64,000 nucleotides of DNA from positions 62,001 through 126,000 of the forward strand of contig JBDOQK010000008.1 in the NCBI GenBank assembly GCA_040437565.1, in the 5' to 3' direction. This DNA comes from Albugo candida. Taxonomy: Eukaryota > Oomycota > Peronosporomycetes > Albuginales. The position numbers and the translations under genes were made by a program. Position 1 is the stretch's first letter. Each line of letters starts with the position of its first letter. Shown here piece after piece: positions 33,272 through 44,207 of this stretch. The notes under the pieces were generated by a model. That model was given only the letters and a program-made list of their open reading frames with translations, had not been told where the DNA came from and ran no database searches.

Positions 33272-34321
33272 ATGTCAGCTAAGGCAAAATCCGATTGGAG
33301 ATGGAATTTCTGGAACCCTGTAGATCGCGATTGGGACCGTACTTTACTCATACGAGCAAATGAGCAACTATGTAACTATACGCTACCTGAAAGCGCAATG
33401 CGAATCCCTTTTATCATTCATCAAATTTGGCTCGGTCCGCACCCGATTCCTGCGTTCTGTCTGCAACAAATGAAGACATGGCAGCAAATACATCCAAAAT
33501 GGGACTATGTGAGAATACACGCATGTTATTCCTCCGTCTGACCTCTGAATATGCATATTAGAAACTGTGGACGGACAATGAACTTTCAACGCTAAAGCTC
33601 CGAAATGAAGTGAGTCAATTTCTCCTATTCACACTGTACTGAATACATCTCAAATGCGAAGAATCGCTTCAATTTGGCAGCGAACTTTGGCGAGAAAAGT
33701 GATATCTTGCGATATGAAATCCTACTGCAATTTGGCGGGCTTTATGTGGATGTGGATTTCAAATGTCTTAAATCATTCGAAAGTTTGTGCAAAGTGAGAA
33801 GTATTCATTCACATTATCCATTCGTTGATCTCACTCGCGTTGAGACTTTCTCATTCGTCACAGGAATTTCAAACACGAGTGTCTTTGAATTGAACAATGG
33901 GCTTCTCGCATGCACACAGCATCACCCAATCATGAGAGAATTAGTCGACACTCTCGCAACACAAAACCCGGCGATGGCACTGACAGACGCGCGAATACTC
34001 GGCAATATCGCAGACTTCACGACAGGAAAGTTTTTTATGCGTCAATCCACTGAATTCATGCAGACAATCAGCCAAACTGGTCCGGGTTTTTTAACAAAAA
34101 CATTCATGCGAGCAATTGGATGGAAAAGCGGCAATAAAATCATTCCTGGGTTTCTTCCCCGTTCAGAATCAGACAATGTCATCGCATTACCATCCGAATA
34201 TTTCTATCCCATTCCAAACCATCTTTCTCATCAAAAGATGCTCGATTTCAAATTACCTGTAGAAGCTATGGCTGTGCACTACTGGTCAAGAACATGGCAG
34301 ACAAATAGCTTGAGAGGATAA
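33272..34321 (+). CDS. OCH1-like glycosyltransferase (DXD sugar-binding family)
   Basis: Three exons. The protein has IPFIIHQIWLGPHPIP near the N-terminus and, after two short introns, DILRYEILLQFGGLYVDVDF, the metal-binding DXD motif of the Gly_transf_sug / OCH1 mannosyltransferase family (also found in inositol-phosphoceramide mannosyltransferases). The later region ends with PVEAMAVHYWSRTW, typical for the family C-terminus. It likely transfers a sugar from a nucleotide donor in the Golgi or at a membrane, but no signal peptide or membrane anchor is visible in the first exon (MSAKAKSDWRWNFW). Substrate is unknown. Confidence 0.85.
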
Positions 34322-34366
34322 ATGCCAACAATTTCAGCATTTTGATTCAAGTGAAAGTGAGGAAAA

Positions 34367-34888
34367 TCATGCAGAAGTCACACTCTCCCATGAATTTGAT
34401 TCGTACAGACCAATCATGACGCCATCTGGACTTCGAACTGCGGCAATCTGACACGAAATTACGTGAAGATAAAAGCAATGTCTACAGGCTTCATACCTTT
34501 CCATGCGCTGGGTACTTGATGGGTCCATCCAATGTCGCTCCCAGCGTCAAAAGACGTGGTATCAAGTCGTCCATATTCTCAATATTGAAATTCAGGAAAG
34601 GGGAGTATCCCGTGCTGCAAACAGCCTCACTGCAATCACATAATTCTCAGTTGACATAAGCGGATGATTAGTACCATTGAGACCTTACTTTTGCGCAGCT
34701 TTAATACAGAGCGGTATACCGGATTTTGTATCAAATTCCGCAAAGCTCTCGGTCGATTTGATCAGTGATAGCCTCAATCCAGACTGAAAGAATTCCGTCG
34801 ATCGCGTGAGATCGCGGCTTAGAATCAATAGCTGTCGTAACTGCATCACCGTGTAGCCCGTATCATATGATACATTGTCAGTACACAT
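34367..34888 (-). CDS. VOC / glyoxalase-fold protein
   Basis: Three exons joined by GTAAGG...TTGCAG and GTATGA...TGTCAG introns, both in phase. The protein reads LRQLLILSRDLTRSTEFF, GLRLSLIKSTESFAEFDT, LNFNIENMDDLIPRLLTLGA and IAAVRSPDGVMIGLYE, the repeated beta-alpha-beta-beta-beta pattern of vicinal-oxygen-chelate enzymes (glyoxalase I, bleomycin resistance, dioxygenases). Substrate cannot be assigned. Start is ATG 34888 or a later Met at 34846. It is head-to-head with the dynactin p62 gene, 31 nt apart. Confidence 0.75.
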
Positions 34889-34919
34889 ATCCTCTATCCT
34901 TTGATCCGAATACACCTTA

Positions 34920-35159
34920 ATGATGTACGAATGCGACGGCATTTCCATCTGTTATGGATGCCCTTGCGGTGAGATGGTCCCGCTTCCATTGCTTTTCTAC
35001 AGCACACTATGCCATAAACTTGTCTGTAGAAAGCCTTGCTGCAGCGTACAGGAGTTTGAAGCTTATTATTGCGCCAATTTACTGATAAATTTCCCATCTA
35101 AAGAAGCCAATATGTATCAGAATCGATCGAGTCGGAGCTTCGCGTGCGCAACTTGTACC
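34920..35159 (+). CDS. DCTN4: Dynactin subunit p62 (DCTN4), 5' fragment cut by gap
   Basis: First 80 residues of a protein matching dynactin p62: YGCPCGEMVPLPLLFY, CHKLVCRKPCC, EAYYCANLLINFPSKEA and NRSSRSFACATC follow the family's cysteine-rich zinc-binding N-terminus (C-rich, HYCPxCLENMPSAEA, CxxCFxCPxC). p62 sits at the pointed end of dynactin, the dynein adaptor. The reading frame runs straight into the 100-N gap at 35160. The remaining 350 or more residues are not seen after it, so the gene is incomplete in this assembly. Confidence 0.75.
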
Positions 35160-35259
35160 NNNNNNNNNNNNNNNNNNNNNNNNNNNNNNNNNNNNNNNNN
35201 NNNNNNNNNNNNNNNNNNNNNNNNNNNNNNNNNNNNNNNNNNNNNNNNNNNNNNNNNNN
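35160..35259. other. Assembly gap (100 N), no flanking overlap, missing sequence
   Basis: Unlike the other six gaps, no shared sequence is seen at the two edges. A plus-strand gene (dynactin p62) and a minus-strand gene (MSH4) both enter it and neither is completed, so several kb are probably absent here. Confidence 0.85.
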
Positions 35260-35309
35260 TGACACGAGCGATTTCTTGCTGAAGAGATCTAAATTGAGGA
35301 CACTGGAGG

Positions 35310-36843
35310 CTACGAGCGAGCTTTAGACGTCATCATATGACACGATCGTCTCCACCTCTGAAGGATCGGTTGTAATAGCTTGGGAGGAGATTTCAACGTG
35401 CGATATTTCTCTTCGATGCAAAAAGCGATCGCTGGGAGACATTCCAATATTCGCTTTAATTCAATAATGTTGATTATCGCCATGCGAGAAACGCGAGGAG
35501 TAATGGCTTTTGGAATAAAGACAAGTTGTCCCTGACGTTGACGATAAAGAATATCAGTATTCACAAGCCAGTATTCCGTGCATACAAGAAGACGATCCAG
35601 ATGCGTGAAGTTGCAGAGTTGATCCATCACATCAAAAAACCATCCAGGATGCTCCAGGAATAATGTCACGACTTCTTGTCGAGAAATACTATCGGACGGA
35701 TAGCATCAATGCGAGTCGTATTTGTTCATCCACATTCCCTTACATCGTATTCAAATGACATGGAGGCTGTAGGATCTACAAAATGCTTGAAAAATGACTG
35801 ATTCTGTATAATGGGATATGCTGACCGTCGATCTCAAAAGCCGATTCCCAGCAGTGGTTTTGGTGTTGTTCAGTATTCCTAATAGCGACTACGATCTCTT
35901 GTGTAGAGATACAAAGAGGATCCGATGGAATTGTACTGACTTGCTTCTTGGAGTTGCCGCGAGTGCACTCTAATAGCTCCAGGGATTTTATGGTGGAATA
36001 GTCCATCAATAGCCTATTCAATGCGGCATTCACAACAACCTATTCGAGGATTAGTCTTTGCATATGTGATTTCGTATTCCATACTTTGATCGATCGTTCT
36101 GCGAGATAGACCCCCTGTACAAACTCAATGTATCGAAATAAGCACGCAACAGCTGCCATCAAAACGTAATCCTTTGCATGAGACAGATTTGAGCCTTGTA
36201 AATGTCACTCATTCCATCGAATAACGCACCCGCGTGATGTTGAGATCACTACAATGTGTCATAACTCGCTTCAAATCTTCTCCTCCCTTTGTCTGACTGG
36301 TTGTATTGTATGCACGATGAGTTTTGGATCTTTTCGACCGATCACTTACTCGAAATATTTCCGTGCGAGCGGAATTATTTTGCACATTGTGTTTGCCAAA
36401 CGATTTGCAATTTCTCCATTCACTCGTTGCTTTTGTAGTGTTTCCACAACAAGGATTTCTTTCGGCTACAAGTTCCCCACATATTAGCAAAAGATCTCTC
36501 CTCGAATCCCCATACTTGCAATGCCTCCAGCAGCGAAATGCTTTCCACATAATGAGCCGAATCGATGATGTTCCATAATAAAAGCTCATGAGGTGACGAT
36601 AGATCGATCATCGCGATCCCTAACGCTCTAAAAGTAATTCTTTTTGCCCATGAGTATCTGGAACGTACCTAATTCTCTGGATCGATTTTCGGAGATGGCT
36701 GCAATGAGAACTGTGTCATTGGCATTTTCGGTATTAATCTCAAGTGCTGTCTTGCAGGTTTTCTTCATCCCACTGGCGGAATTGGGTGATTTGACGTCGC
36801 TTTTTTGCGGACATATTTCCATTTGGTGGGTTTCTCGCTGCAT
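35310..36843 (-). CDS. MSH4: MSH4-like meiotic MutS homologue, N-terminal half only
   Basis: Multi-exon, starting at ATG 36843. The N-terminal connector reads NANDTVLIAAISENRSREL, then GIAMIDLSSPHELLLW, SAHYVESISLLEALQ, joined through a 53-nt intron to PKEILVVETLQKQRVNGEI. Later exons give YVLMAAVACLFRYIEFVQG and the lever region NRLLMDYSTIKSLELLE, with a dimer region LDRLLVCTEYW. This order (activity on meiotic crossovers, lacking the mismatch-recognition domain I) fits MSH4 best. No Walker A, Walker B or other ATPase motif is seen. They lie beyond the gap. The intron at 36632-36674 is only 43 nt (GTACGT...TAGAG). Confidence 0.7.
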
Positions 36844-37690
36844 TGTGCAACTTCAAGTCTTTGGTTGATTTTGTTATTTACGATAGTAGAGCGTGTAATT
36901 GTGTTATTTATATGAGATTGTTCGCTCGATCTGTTTGACAACAAGTTCAAATGTGTAAACGGAAAAACAAAGAACCAAAAGAACAGTACTTACTGTCGAC
37001 ATTTACGAATATCTTGCGTAAAGGCTTCGCGTTCTCAGCATTCGCTTACATTATATCTCAGCCTGTGAGTAGACGCTGGAGTTTGTGCATTGAGCTGAGT
37101 GCTAGTGCTTCCTGTATTCCGAACTGAAATGGATAATCTGATCGATATGTAAATCACAATACTTATGATCACAGATTTGTGTGAATTAACATGCTGATCA
37201 GAATATCCATTTCAGTGCTGAATACGCACGGATCATGTGCTCAAGCAATGCAACAGAATGAGAGCATGTGCCGCCTTTCAATCGCAAGATTATTGACGTG
37301 TATGCTTCAACAAATCGTTTACTACTTTTCCATTTACCCTTTGCTGCGATAGAAAGCCTAATTCGATTATCAAAAAGGGTAGTACTATAACACTTTGGCC
37401 AAACCGGCTACTTGCATCCATCCGCATAGCTAAGAAACTTCGTTCGTCATACGACAGCGATGCTTGGGCCGTAGTAATTGCCTCAAATCACCGCACCCAG
37501 TCCCGCGAATCTGCATCAACTATTTTGCAATACCTATCATTTACGATTATATCGTTATTCTCTCTCTCAGATGAATCGGAAATAACTGTCCGATACGAAC
37601 AGCGACTAAAAATATGTTTTCGCATCTCATAACACATTTTCCACCCTCTTGCCAGCTACTTTTTACACATTCGATCGTAATCAGTAAATC
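36844..37690. other. Divergent intergenic region (847 nt)
   Basis: Between MSH4 (minus) and the hydroquinone reductase (plus). I see no credible gene, tRNA or repeat. It should hold both promoters. An in-frame upstream Met at 37614 could extend the reductase by 25 residues. Confidence 0.5.
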
Positions 37691-38845
37691 GATGGCGTCA
37701 TTTTTCGCTGGTAAATCACTCGTTTCAGACAAAGGCAGCTTTCTTCGACCGGACAGTATATTTCGTCGGTGGATTGAGCCAGTTTCCAACCCGAATGCCG
37801 TGTTTCCCGCAGGTACGTTTCTTACAAAAGAATCGAGGCCCTGCCTCACTGTCATATTACAGCAAAAGATCGGTACCATCTGTACATTTCGTACGCCTGT
37901 CCTTGGGCAACACGCTGTCTTGCAACTTTGTATCTTAAGAAATTGGACGAATTCATCGGGGTATCCGTAGTACATCCCGTGTTTCAGCGTACCCGACCGA
38001 ATGATCCTCAGGATAAACACGCTGGATGGGCGTTTGTTGATCCAAAGAAGACGCCAACCTTACCGGGTCCTACCGGGTTGGGATCTTACTCATCAGAAGG
38101 AGCGACTTTAGATACAATCAACCATTGTAACTTTGTCCGCGATCTGTACGAGATGTGCTACAAAGGCGAAGTACGATACACTGTGCCAATTTTGTGGGAT
38201 AAAAAGACGAAAACTATCATCAACAATGAATCGGCTGACATTGTGCGCATGTTTAATTCCGCTTTTGACTCTTTCGTGCTATCACCGACCATCGATCTAT
38301 ACCCAAACAAGCTCCAGAATCAAATCGATGAGATTAATGCGTGGGTGTATGATGGTATCAATAACGGAGTCTACAAATGTGGTTTTGCTCAATCTCAGCA
38401 AGCGTACGATGAAGCGGTCGAAACTCTTTTTGCATCTTTGGATAAAGCTGAAGACATCCTCACCTCTCAGCGATATCTTTGTGGAAGGTGCTTCACAGAG
38501 GCAGATTTGAGGCTGTTTATGACTCTGGTACGTTTCGACGAGGTGTATGTGGTGCATTTCAAAACGAATAAGAAGATGATTGAAGACTACCCCAACTTAC
38601 GAAATGTAAGAATCCTCCTGATCGCTAAAGCGCTTTGTGAACTGACTCTGACTCGTTTTCAGTATCTTCGTGAGATTTATCAGATGCCAGAAGTCAAGAA
38701 AGCGATCAATATGCAGCATATCAAGCTTCATTACTATGCATCTCATACTCACATCAATACATTTGGTATCGTCCCAATCGGACCAAATTACGACTACAAC
38801 ACAAAACATGATCGAAACAGGCTCAGCGCTGCCCCTACGAAGTAA
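37691..38845 (+). CDS. Glutathionyl-hydroquinone reductase (xi-class GST, ECM4/YqjG type)
   Basis: Three exons. The active-site motif reads YISYACPWATR with the conserved catalytic Cys of this class, preceded by SFLRPDSIFRRWI near the N-terminus. Further signatures are GWAFVDPKKTP, YTVPILWDKKTKTIINNES, DIVRMF, GVYKCGFAQSQQAYDEAV and CGRCFTEADLRLFMTL. The enzyme reduces glutathionyl-hydroquinones and handles quinone stress. It is distinct from the sigma-like GST cluster 15 kb downstream. The first intron (GTACGT...TTACAG) splits PA|AKDRYHLY in phase, and the last exon begins near 38663. I chose ATG 37691 because the peptide from there matches the family length. Confidence 0.9.
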
Positions 38846-38980
38846 ATTTTGTGCTTTTAAACGCAGATAGTTCTATAAGCATAATAGCAAACACCAGATA
38901 TTTCTACGCTGAAACGACTTGGATTCTGTAGTCCCTGACGAGGTGACCGTGCCCACTTCCTTGAACGACCGGTCATTCTC

Positions 38981-40467
38981 ATGGCGTCCAAGTTTGCAAA
39001 GACGCTGCAGATTCCAAGTGAGTTCCCGGAGACAATGCGAGAATTTGCACGCGAGGTTTTACGTCAACAGGGAAAAGTAGAGACACGCGAAGCCATTATA
39101 CATTTTGGAGTTTCGTACTTTCAGAGTCGAATCGAGAAACGCGCAAAGGACACGGAAGAGCCAATTCCAACAGATGCTTCCGTAGCTGCTTATATGAAAC
39201 ATTCTGACGAGCGCATTTACGAGATTTTAAGAGAAATCGTACAAAAGGCGATACAACAAAACAACAACAACGCGCGCGTTCCGTATGATCTCCTGAAGGA
39301 AGTGATGTGTCAGATAAAAGAGATCTTAAATCTGTCTCCCATTGAGCTGAATGCGTTTTACGCTCAAGTGGCGGAAGATGAGGATGCGACCGTCGATCTC
39401 TCAGGTGATATTTTTGAGGATACTCTTACTGTGAAAGACTCATGAATTTGTGTTTGAGCAGAGATTCTTCCTCTCACATTCAAAGCAGCCAAATATTTGC
39501 GAAGTAGCAAAAACGAAAGGGAGTTGAGAGCTCAGAATCTTGAGAAGAAGTACCAATTACAAGATATGATGCTTCACGGAATGTTTCACGACGAGATGGA
39601 TAGTATTCTCCGAGATATTCTCCATCGAAATGAAGTGGTAAAAGCTGGAGTGTTGGGTCGAAAGCACTTGAAAGCGTGTCTGAGGGATGAGGATCTAGGC
39701 TTCTCCACCGCGGAAGTGAATGTTCTGATGGCTGAAGCAACAAATGACGTCAGTGATGACATGTCTGATTTCATTTCGATTTGTTACACAAAGCTCCGAG
39801 ACGTATTTTTGCATGGTATTATCGAATTTCCGAGTCAACGAGAAGCAGTATCAGACTCTTTATACAATGCATTCATCAACGTTGACGAAGACGGATCAGG
39901 TTTTCTGCCGACCTTTGAGCTCGTGAAAGCGTCTCGAGATGCTGATGTGGGCCTTACAAAAGTACAAATTGTCGTTTTAATGGCCGAAGCTGAAGAGAAT
40001 TCGCAGGGTCTCGTAAATTTTGAGAAATATGCGACTCGGGCCGCTTTGATGGGAGTCTTCTTCATAAGTTTCGAATATCAGCAGCAATTAGCCCAGTTTT
40101 CTCGAAAATTTCGTGCCACCAGCGCTTACTATCGAGTTTTCGACTTGGATCAGCCCGCATTTGAGGTATACTTATTTTTCGAAGTAAACTCATACAGCGT
40201 TTGATCGTTCCCTTGTCTTAGGATACTCTTTCAACGGCACTGGAAACCACAGACGCAGATCAACGTGGTGTCTTGGATCGTGATGAAATTGTGGAAGTAA
40301 TTCAAAGCTCATTTGGTGACATAACCATACGACAAATGCGATGTCTATTGGCATTTGCCGTTAGGAGTTCAAACAGTTTGGAATATGAATACCATTCAAT
40401 CATTCGAAACGCATTCCAAGCACTTCAGCGGCTTCAAGAGTATGACTCCATGATCGCAGAGATGTAG
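38981..40467 (+). CDS. RSP7-like: RIIa plus EF-hand protein, radial spoke RSP7-like
   Basis: Three exons that must be joined. Exon 1 has EFPETMREFAREVLRQQ and AIIHFGVSYFQSRIEKR, the RIIa dimerisation/docking fold that binds AKAP-type helices. A GTGATA...TTGAGCAG intron (about 60 nt) joins it to PLTFKAAKYLRSSK. Downstream are EF-hand-like pairs, one with the canonical loop DEDGSGFLPTFELV, another DADQRGVLDRDEIVEVI. Combined RIIa and EF-hand architecture is that of flagellar radial spoke protein RSP7. A flagellar role fits an organism with motile zoospores. Read separately, the first exon would look like a short independent gene ending at 39445. Confidence 0.75.
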
Positions 40468-40525
40468 CTTACGTTTTAGAAAGCCTCCCAACAACTGATA
40501 AAACGATAATTTCATACAGACATTT

Positions 40526-40979
40526 TATGATCTCACACACTATTTTTGATACTCCCAAACTTCTGTCAGAAGCATCACAACATCGCTTAAACGCGTTGGA
40601 TGAGGTAAATCAAAGGTACGTTGTACGTTGTATAGCTCACTGAGAATTTCGTGTCGTGGAAGCGAGTATCTTAAGCTTGATCTAGAAGCTCACACAGAGA
40701 TCCTTAGCATTGAATCTTGTGGGCTTAATTTGTACCTTTGTTGTGTCTCTATTAGCCAAGACGATCGTAAAGTTCGCCATCGTGTCAAGCCGACATTTAG
40801 AAATGGTCCATTGCGTCCTTGTGGCCACCTTATATCAGTACAAGCATATAATTAGGTTCTATGCACACCAAATTAAGATTGCGCGAACCATGGATCAGCT
40901 ACAATGTCATGGAAATAAGATTCATAGAGACATTGCAATGAGTCTTACGTACTGTCACTCGTGCATGCGGCTACGGTGA
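40526..40979 (+). CDS. Possible small gene with one hydrophobic segment
   Basis: ATG 40526 opens MISHTIFDTPKLLSEAS and then SQHRLNALDE before a GTAAAT donor. After further short introns, a frame from about 40710 reads LNLVGLICTFVVSLLA (a candidate membrane helix), then a basic helix through MDQLQCHGNK to a stop at 40979. The required introns would be 31 and 42 nt, unusually short, and the 3' end would overlap the convergent hydrolase gene by 35 nt. I do not recognise the protein. It may equally be spurious. Confidence 0.25.
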
Positions 40980-41726
40980 ATTGATGAAGATGCTGCGTTA
41001 GCCAGCCCAGTAGATACGCATAACATTGTGTAACTGCGTCTTCATTTGTGATATCAGAGAAAGCAAAATCACGTGTTTGATTCTTCATAACTCGCAGTAA
41101 CACTAAAGCTTTTTCAGCATCGTTCAAACCGTCATCTTCTTTTGTTTTCTCATTCAGCTTGCATATACTTTCAAACTCCATTACAATATATGGAAACGTT
41201 AAGTACGATGAGAAAGAATGCAACGTGTATCTACCTGCGCGGTGTGGCAAAATGAGCTCTTCTCGCCCACAACGATGAGAGTCGGTAACTTCGGTGTCCA
41301 CGTGGTTGCGGAGCGCAAACCGATTGGGCTTATTGCGACGATACAGTCGAATTGATTACACACGTCATTCAGATCGAAGACTGCATCAGCTCCTTCTTCG
41401 AATCCGATTGCTGCAAGGCGCTGTATATCATGAGATACGCGTAACCATTCCGCAACACGACCCATCTTTTCTCTGTTTCGGCAATCCTCTACGTCTTGAT
41501 CCGATATTTTCATTCTGACGATAATCACTTTGTACGCTTGCTCTGCTAATTTGTCCGCAAATGTAATGGCGGAATGGCAAAAAATGTTCTCCTCGGCAGA
41601 ATGAACAAGAATAACTCCCGTGACAACTCTACCAGCATGAGATGCAGGCTGCACCAAGTAAGCCGTCTCTGTACATGTGTCCAACAGCGGTATTTGAATC
41701 ACATAACCAGCTCCAGGAAGGATCAT
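40945..41726 (-). CDS. Dienelactone-hydrolase-fold protein lacking the nucleophile
   Basis: Alpha/beta-hydrolase of the dienelactone hydrolase type: GVILVHSAEENIF, FADKLAEQAYKVIIVRM, IQRLAAIGFEEGADAVFDL, FDCIVAISPIGL and LPTLIVVGEKSS. In active members the nucleophile elbow is GFCWGG or GxSxGG. Here it is GFEEGA, so the nucleophilic Cys/Ser is Glu. The strand that normally bears the catalytic Asp (GxxDP) reads GEKSS. The protein is therefore probably not a hydrolase and may be a regulatory or scaffold relative. A second exon (...LNEKTKEDDGLND...) ends at 40945. The frame is open upstream of ATG 41726 towards the gap, so a longer N-terminus is possible. Confidence 0.6.
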
Positions 41727-41743
41727 CGCGATCCGAAAATTAC

Positions 41744-41843
41744 NNNNNNNNNNNNNNNNNNNNNNNNNNNNNNNNNNNNNNNNNNNNNNNNNNNNNNNNN
41801 NNNNNNNNNNNNNNNNNNNNNNNNNNNNNNNNNNNNNNNNNNN
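41744..41843. other. Assembly gap (100 N) with 10-bp flanking overlap
   Basis: CGAAAATTAC lies directly on both sides. A 10-bp match alone is weak evidence, but the pattern agrees with the other gaps. Confidence 0.8.
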
Positions 41844-41921
41844 CGAAAATTACATAAATCTAGGAAAGCAAGTATTTATTTCAGGATCTGATGTCATGCT
41901 GACTTGGAATCTATCAGCATC

Positions 41922-43675
41922 TTAAAAAAAAGCGTCATCGTCTTCTCGTTTCGGTACATTCCGATCAGTTGGTCGGTTATGATTAGAGCTCGGCATCGTA
42001 CGATATATTGCTGCAGAGATATCCGCGTTCGAATTGCTATTTCTCGCATTAGAGACTGGAACAACTTTGCTGGACGAAGGGCCTCCAATGTCGATTTCCT
42101 CCCATTTATTGGCGAGTTTGAGTTGTATTTCTTCTTCATCTGAATCTTCCGTGTTCCATGCAGATATCGGCGTCACAGACTGTTAGAAGAAAAGCGTTAC
42201 ATGCTGCCACATAGCCTTTATGAGAAAAAGAAAAGACTTACCAGGTCCACGTACTCACTTGAGTTCTCATTACTTCTAGACTTGAGAAGATATATGATGC
42301 CAGAAATGGTAATGAGAGCGCCCAAAGTGAACATATACAGGGAAGTCTTGGTCATGCTAACGTATTCGGCAAAGTACATGATCCCACCCAAGACGCTCAT
42401 GAGGATCCAAAAGCTCTGATATACTGGAACTACTACTAATGCATCGAAACGTGCCAACCCACCATTTAGGAAAAACACTTGGAAAACTAAGCAAATGATC
42501 AAGCCGCAAAGGATTAAGTATGGTGCCACATTAGTGAAAACTGCGGCACCGTCAGCGCCCCAAATCGCGCTTTTCAGCAGTTCCACAGTTGATTTTGCAA
42601 GTAAGACAGACTGACCTCCAAATGTACCAGCGATTCCTCCGTAGCACACAATGTGATAAATGCCATTTTCAAAGTTGTGAGTTTTCTCAATGTATTTCGT
42701 CAACCCGAAAAGCGCAGCGAGGAAAACAAATACGAAGAACATGTACGCATACATGGCATGTTGCTGATATAAATCAATAAGATCCTGCAATTCGTATTCC
42801 GGCGTGCTATGACCGGCAAAAATGACCGTCAAAATGACTCCAATAAATATAATTACTGTTGCGATAACACTTTGCTTTGTCACTTTTTCATTATGAAAGA
42901 ATGGAGCAATCATCATGTTCCACACAAGTGATAATGCCGCCAATGGAGCAAGAAGCGTCTGTGGAGCCATTCCAAAAGCCACAAAATCCAAGATGGAGCC
43001 CAGACATACCAACGAGAATCCAAGTAGCCACAATGGTTGCTGAAATGAGTTTCGTTTCAATCCAGAGGCTTCGTTTCGCGTCATTGACAGTTTCTGCAAG
43101 TTGATACCGATAGAATTGAAGATGGAGAAAATAAAAGCGATCAAGAATCCCGCGACCCACATTCCCATTGACGGTCCTTTATAATTTATTTTAAAACAGG
43201 CTTCCTTCGTTTCTATCTCGTACGGTGAAAACTGGTGGCAGACTTGTTCCAATTCGGGGCAAGTTGACAATGCCGCCTCGCTACAGGAAGACTGACAGAG
43301 CCGTTTGGATGTTCGACCAATTTCACAGACGGGAAATGTCACTGCGCAATGTATATTCTTCAGTACTTGACCACAAATGCTGCTCGTATTGTCCAAATTC
43401 ATACTATCGAGAAGCGTGGATAGCTCTTGGTCATTGAGATTGACGTATTTGGGAAGCCTTCGAAGTTGCGATTCATTTCGATTGATGTAGAGATTGTAAC
43501 CCGTTTCAGCAGCTTGATCCTGTGAATCCCAGTCATCTTTGGTCGCACACACTCCGTACGAAATATGACTGCAAAATGGTAAATCGGCTGGTGTTCCGCA
43601 TGTATTGGGACATTCGAATGCGATGGTAAGTAGTGAGTTAGAGCCAATGTACACTAAAAATGACAAATATCTCAT
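41922..43675 (-). CDS. NIPA-type Mg2+ transporter with N-terminal Frizzled-like Cys domain
   Basis: Two exons (43675-42242 and 42179-41922) give 563 residues in phase. A signal peptide (MRYLSFLVYIGSNSLLTIAF) is followed by about 150 extracellular residues rich in Cys. The run CGQVLKNIHCAVTFPVC matches the Frizzled CRD pattern C-x8-C-x6-C exactly, and is followed by CQSSC and a further Cys 8 residues on. LPFCSHISYGVC matches the CRD start. The remaining 330 residues are a nine- or ten-helix NIPA/DMT carrier (GINLQKLSM, LAPLAALSLVWNMMIAPFF, VVPVYQSFWILMSVLGGIMYF). The C-terminal tail is acidic (EDSDEEEIQ). NIPA proteins move magnesium. The fused ectodomain suggests a ligand- or ion-sensing role. 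Confidence 0.85.
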
Positions 43676-44207
43676 CGTATTGCGTCCCGCGTCGCGATGC
43701 TTTAGAGAAGAGACTTCAACTTATTTATTCATCGGTTTCATCGAAAGAACGCATTGGAGATAATAATAGTTTAGTTCTCGTATCTTAAAGTACGATTTTG
43801 TATCGAAAGAAGCGCTATTTTGTGTTGTATTGCGCGTGGCGTTCGCGAACAAGTGTTTATTTTATTCGTAGCAGTCAGCGCCAGGATCTTGCATCGCGAG
43901 CGGGCAGTCGAGACGATTCCAAACCGGATTCTTTGAAATAGAAGATTGAGATTGTGTCTTTTTATCCCTTTGGCAGCTGTTTAGATACAAATTGAATCTT
44001 TGCGAATTTTTTAATCAAGAGACTACCGTAATTCGCATTATAAGAAAGCTGTGATTATTCGATTTATCTTGAAGCAAGAACGCCGACAGAATATGTTGGC
44101 GTAATTCTCTGTTTCTATAACATCATTGAATATATCGGAGGAATGAACTGTTCTGCAAAACATTTTTCTCAGAAGATATAGACCCCGAAAGAGAGACAAA
44201 CGAACAA
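43676..44207. other. Divergent intergenic region (532 nt)
   Basis: Lies between the outward-facing NIPA and nucleotidyltransferase genes. Nothing recognisable besides presumed promoters. Confidence 0.5.

Noticed and set aside
34894-35097. Minus-strand open frame that would extend the VOC protein upstream.
   Set aside because: The same bases encode the cysteine-rich start of dynactin p62 on the plus strand, which matches its family far better.
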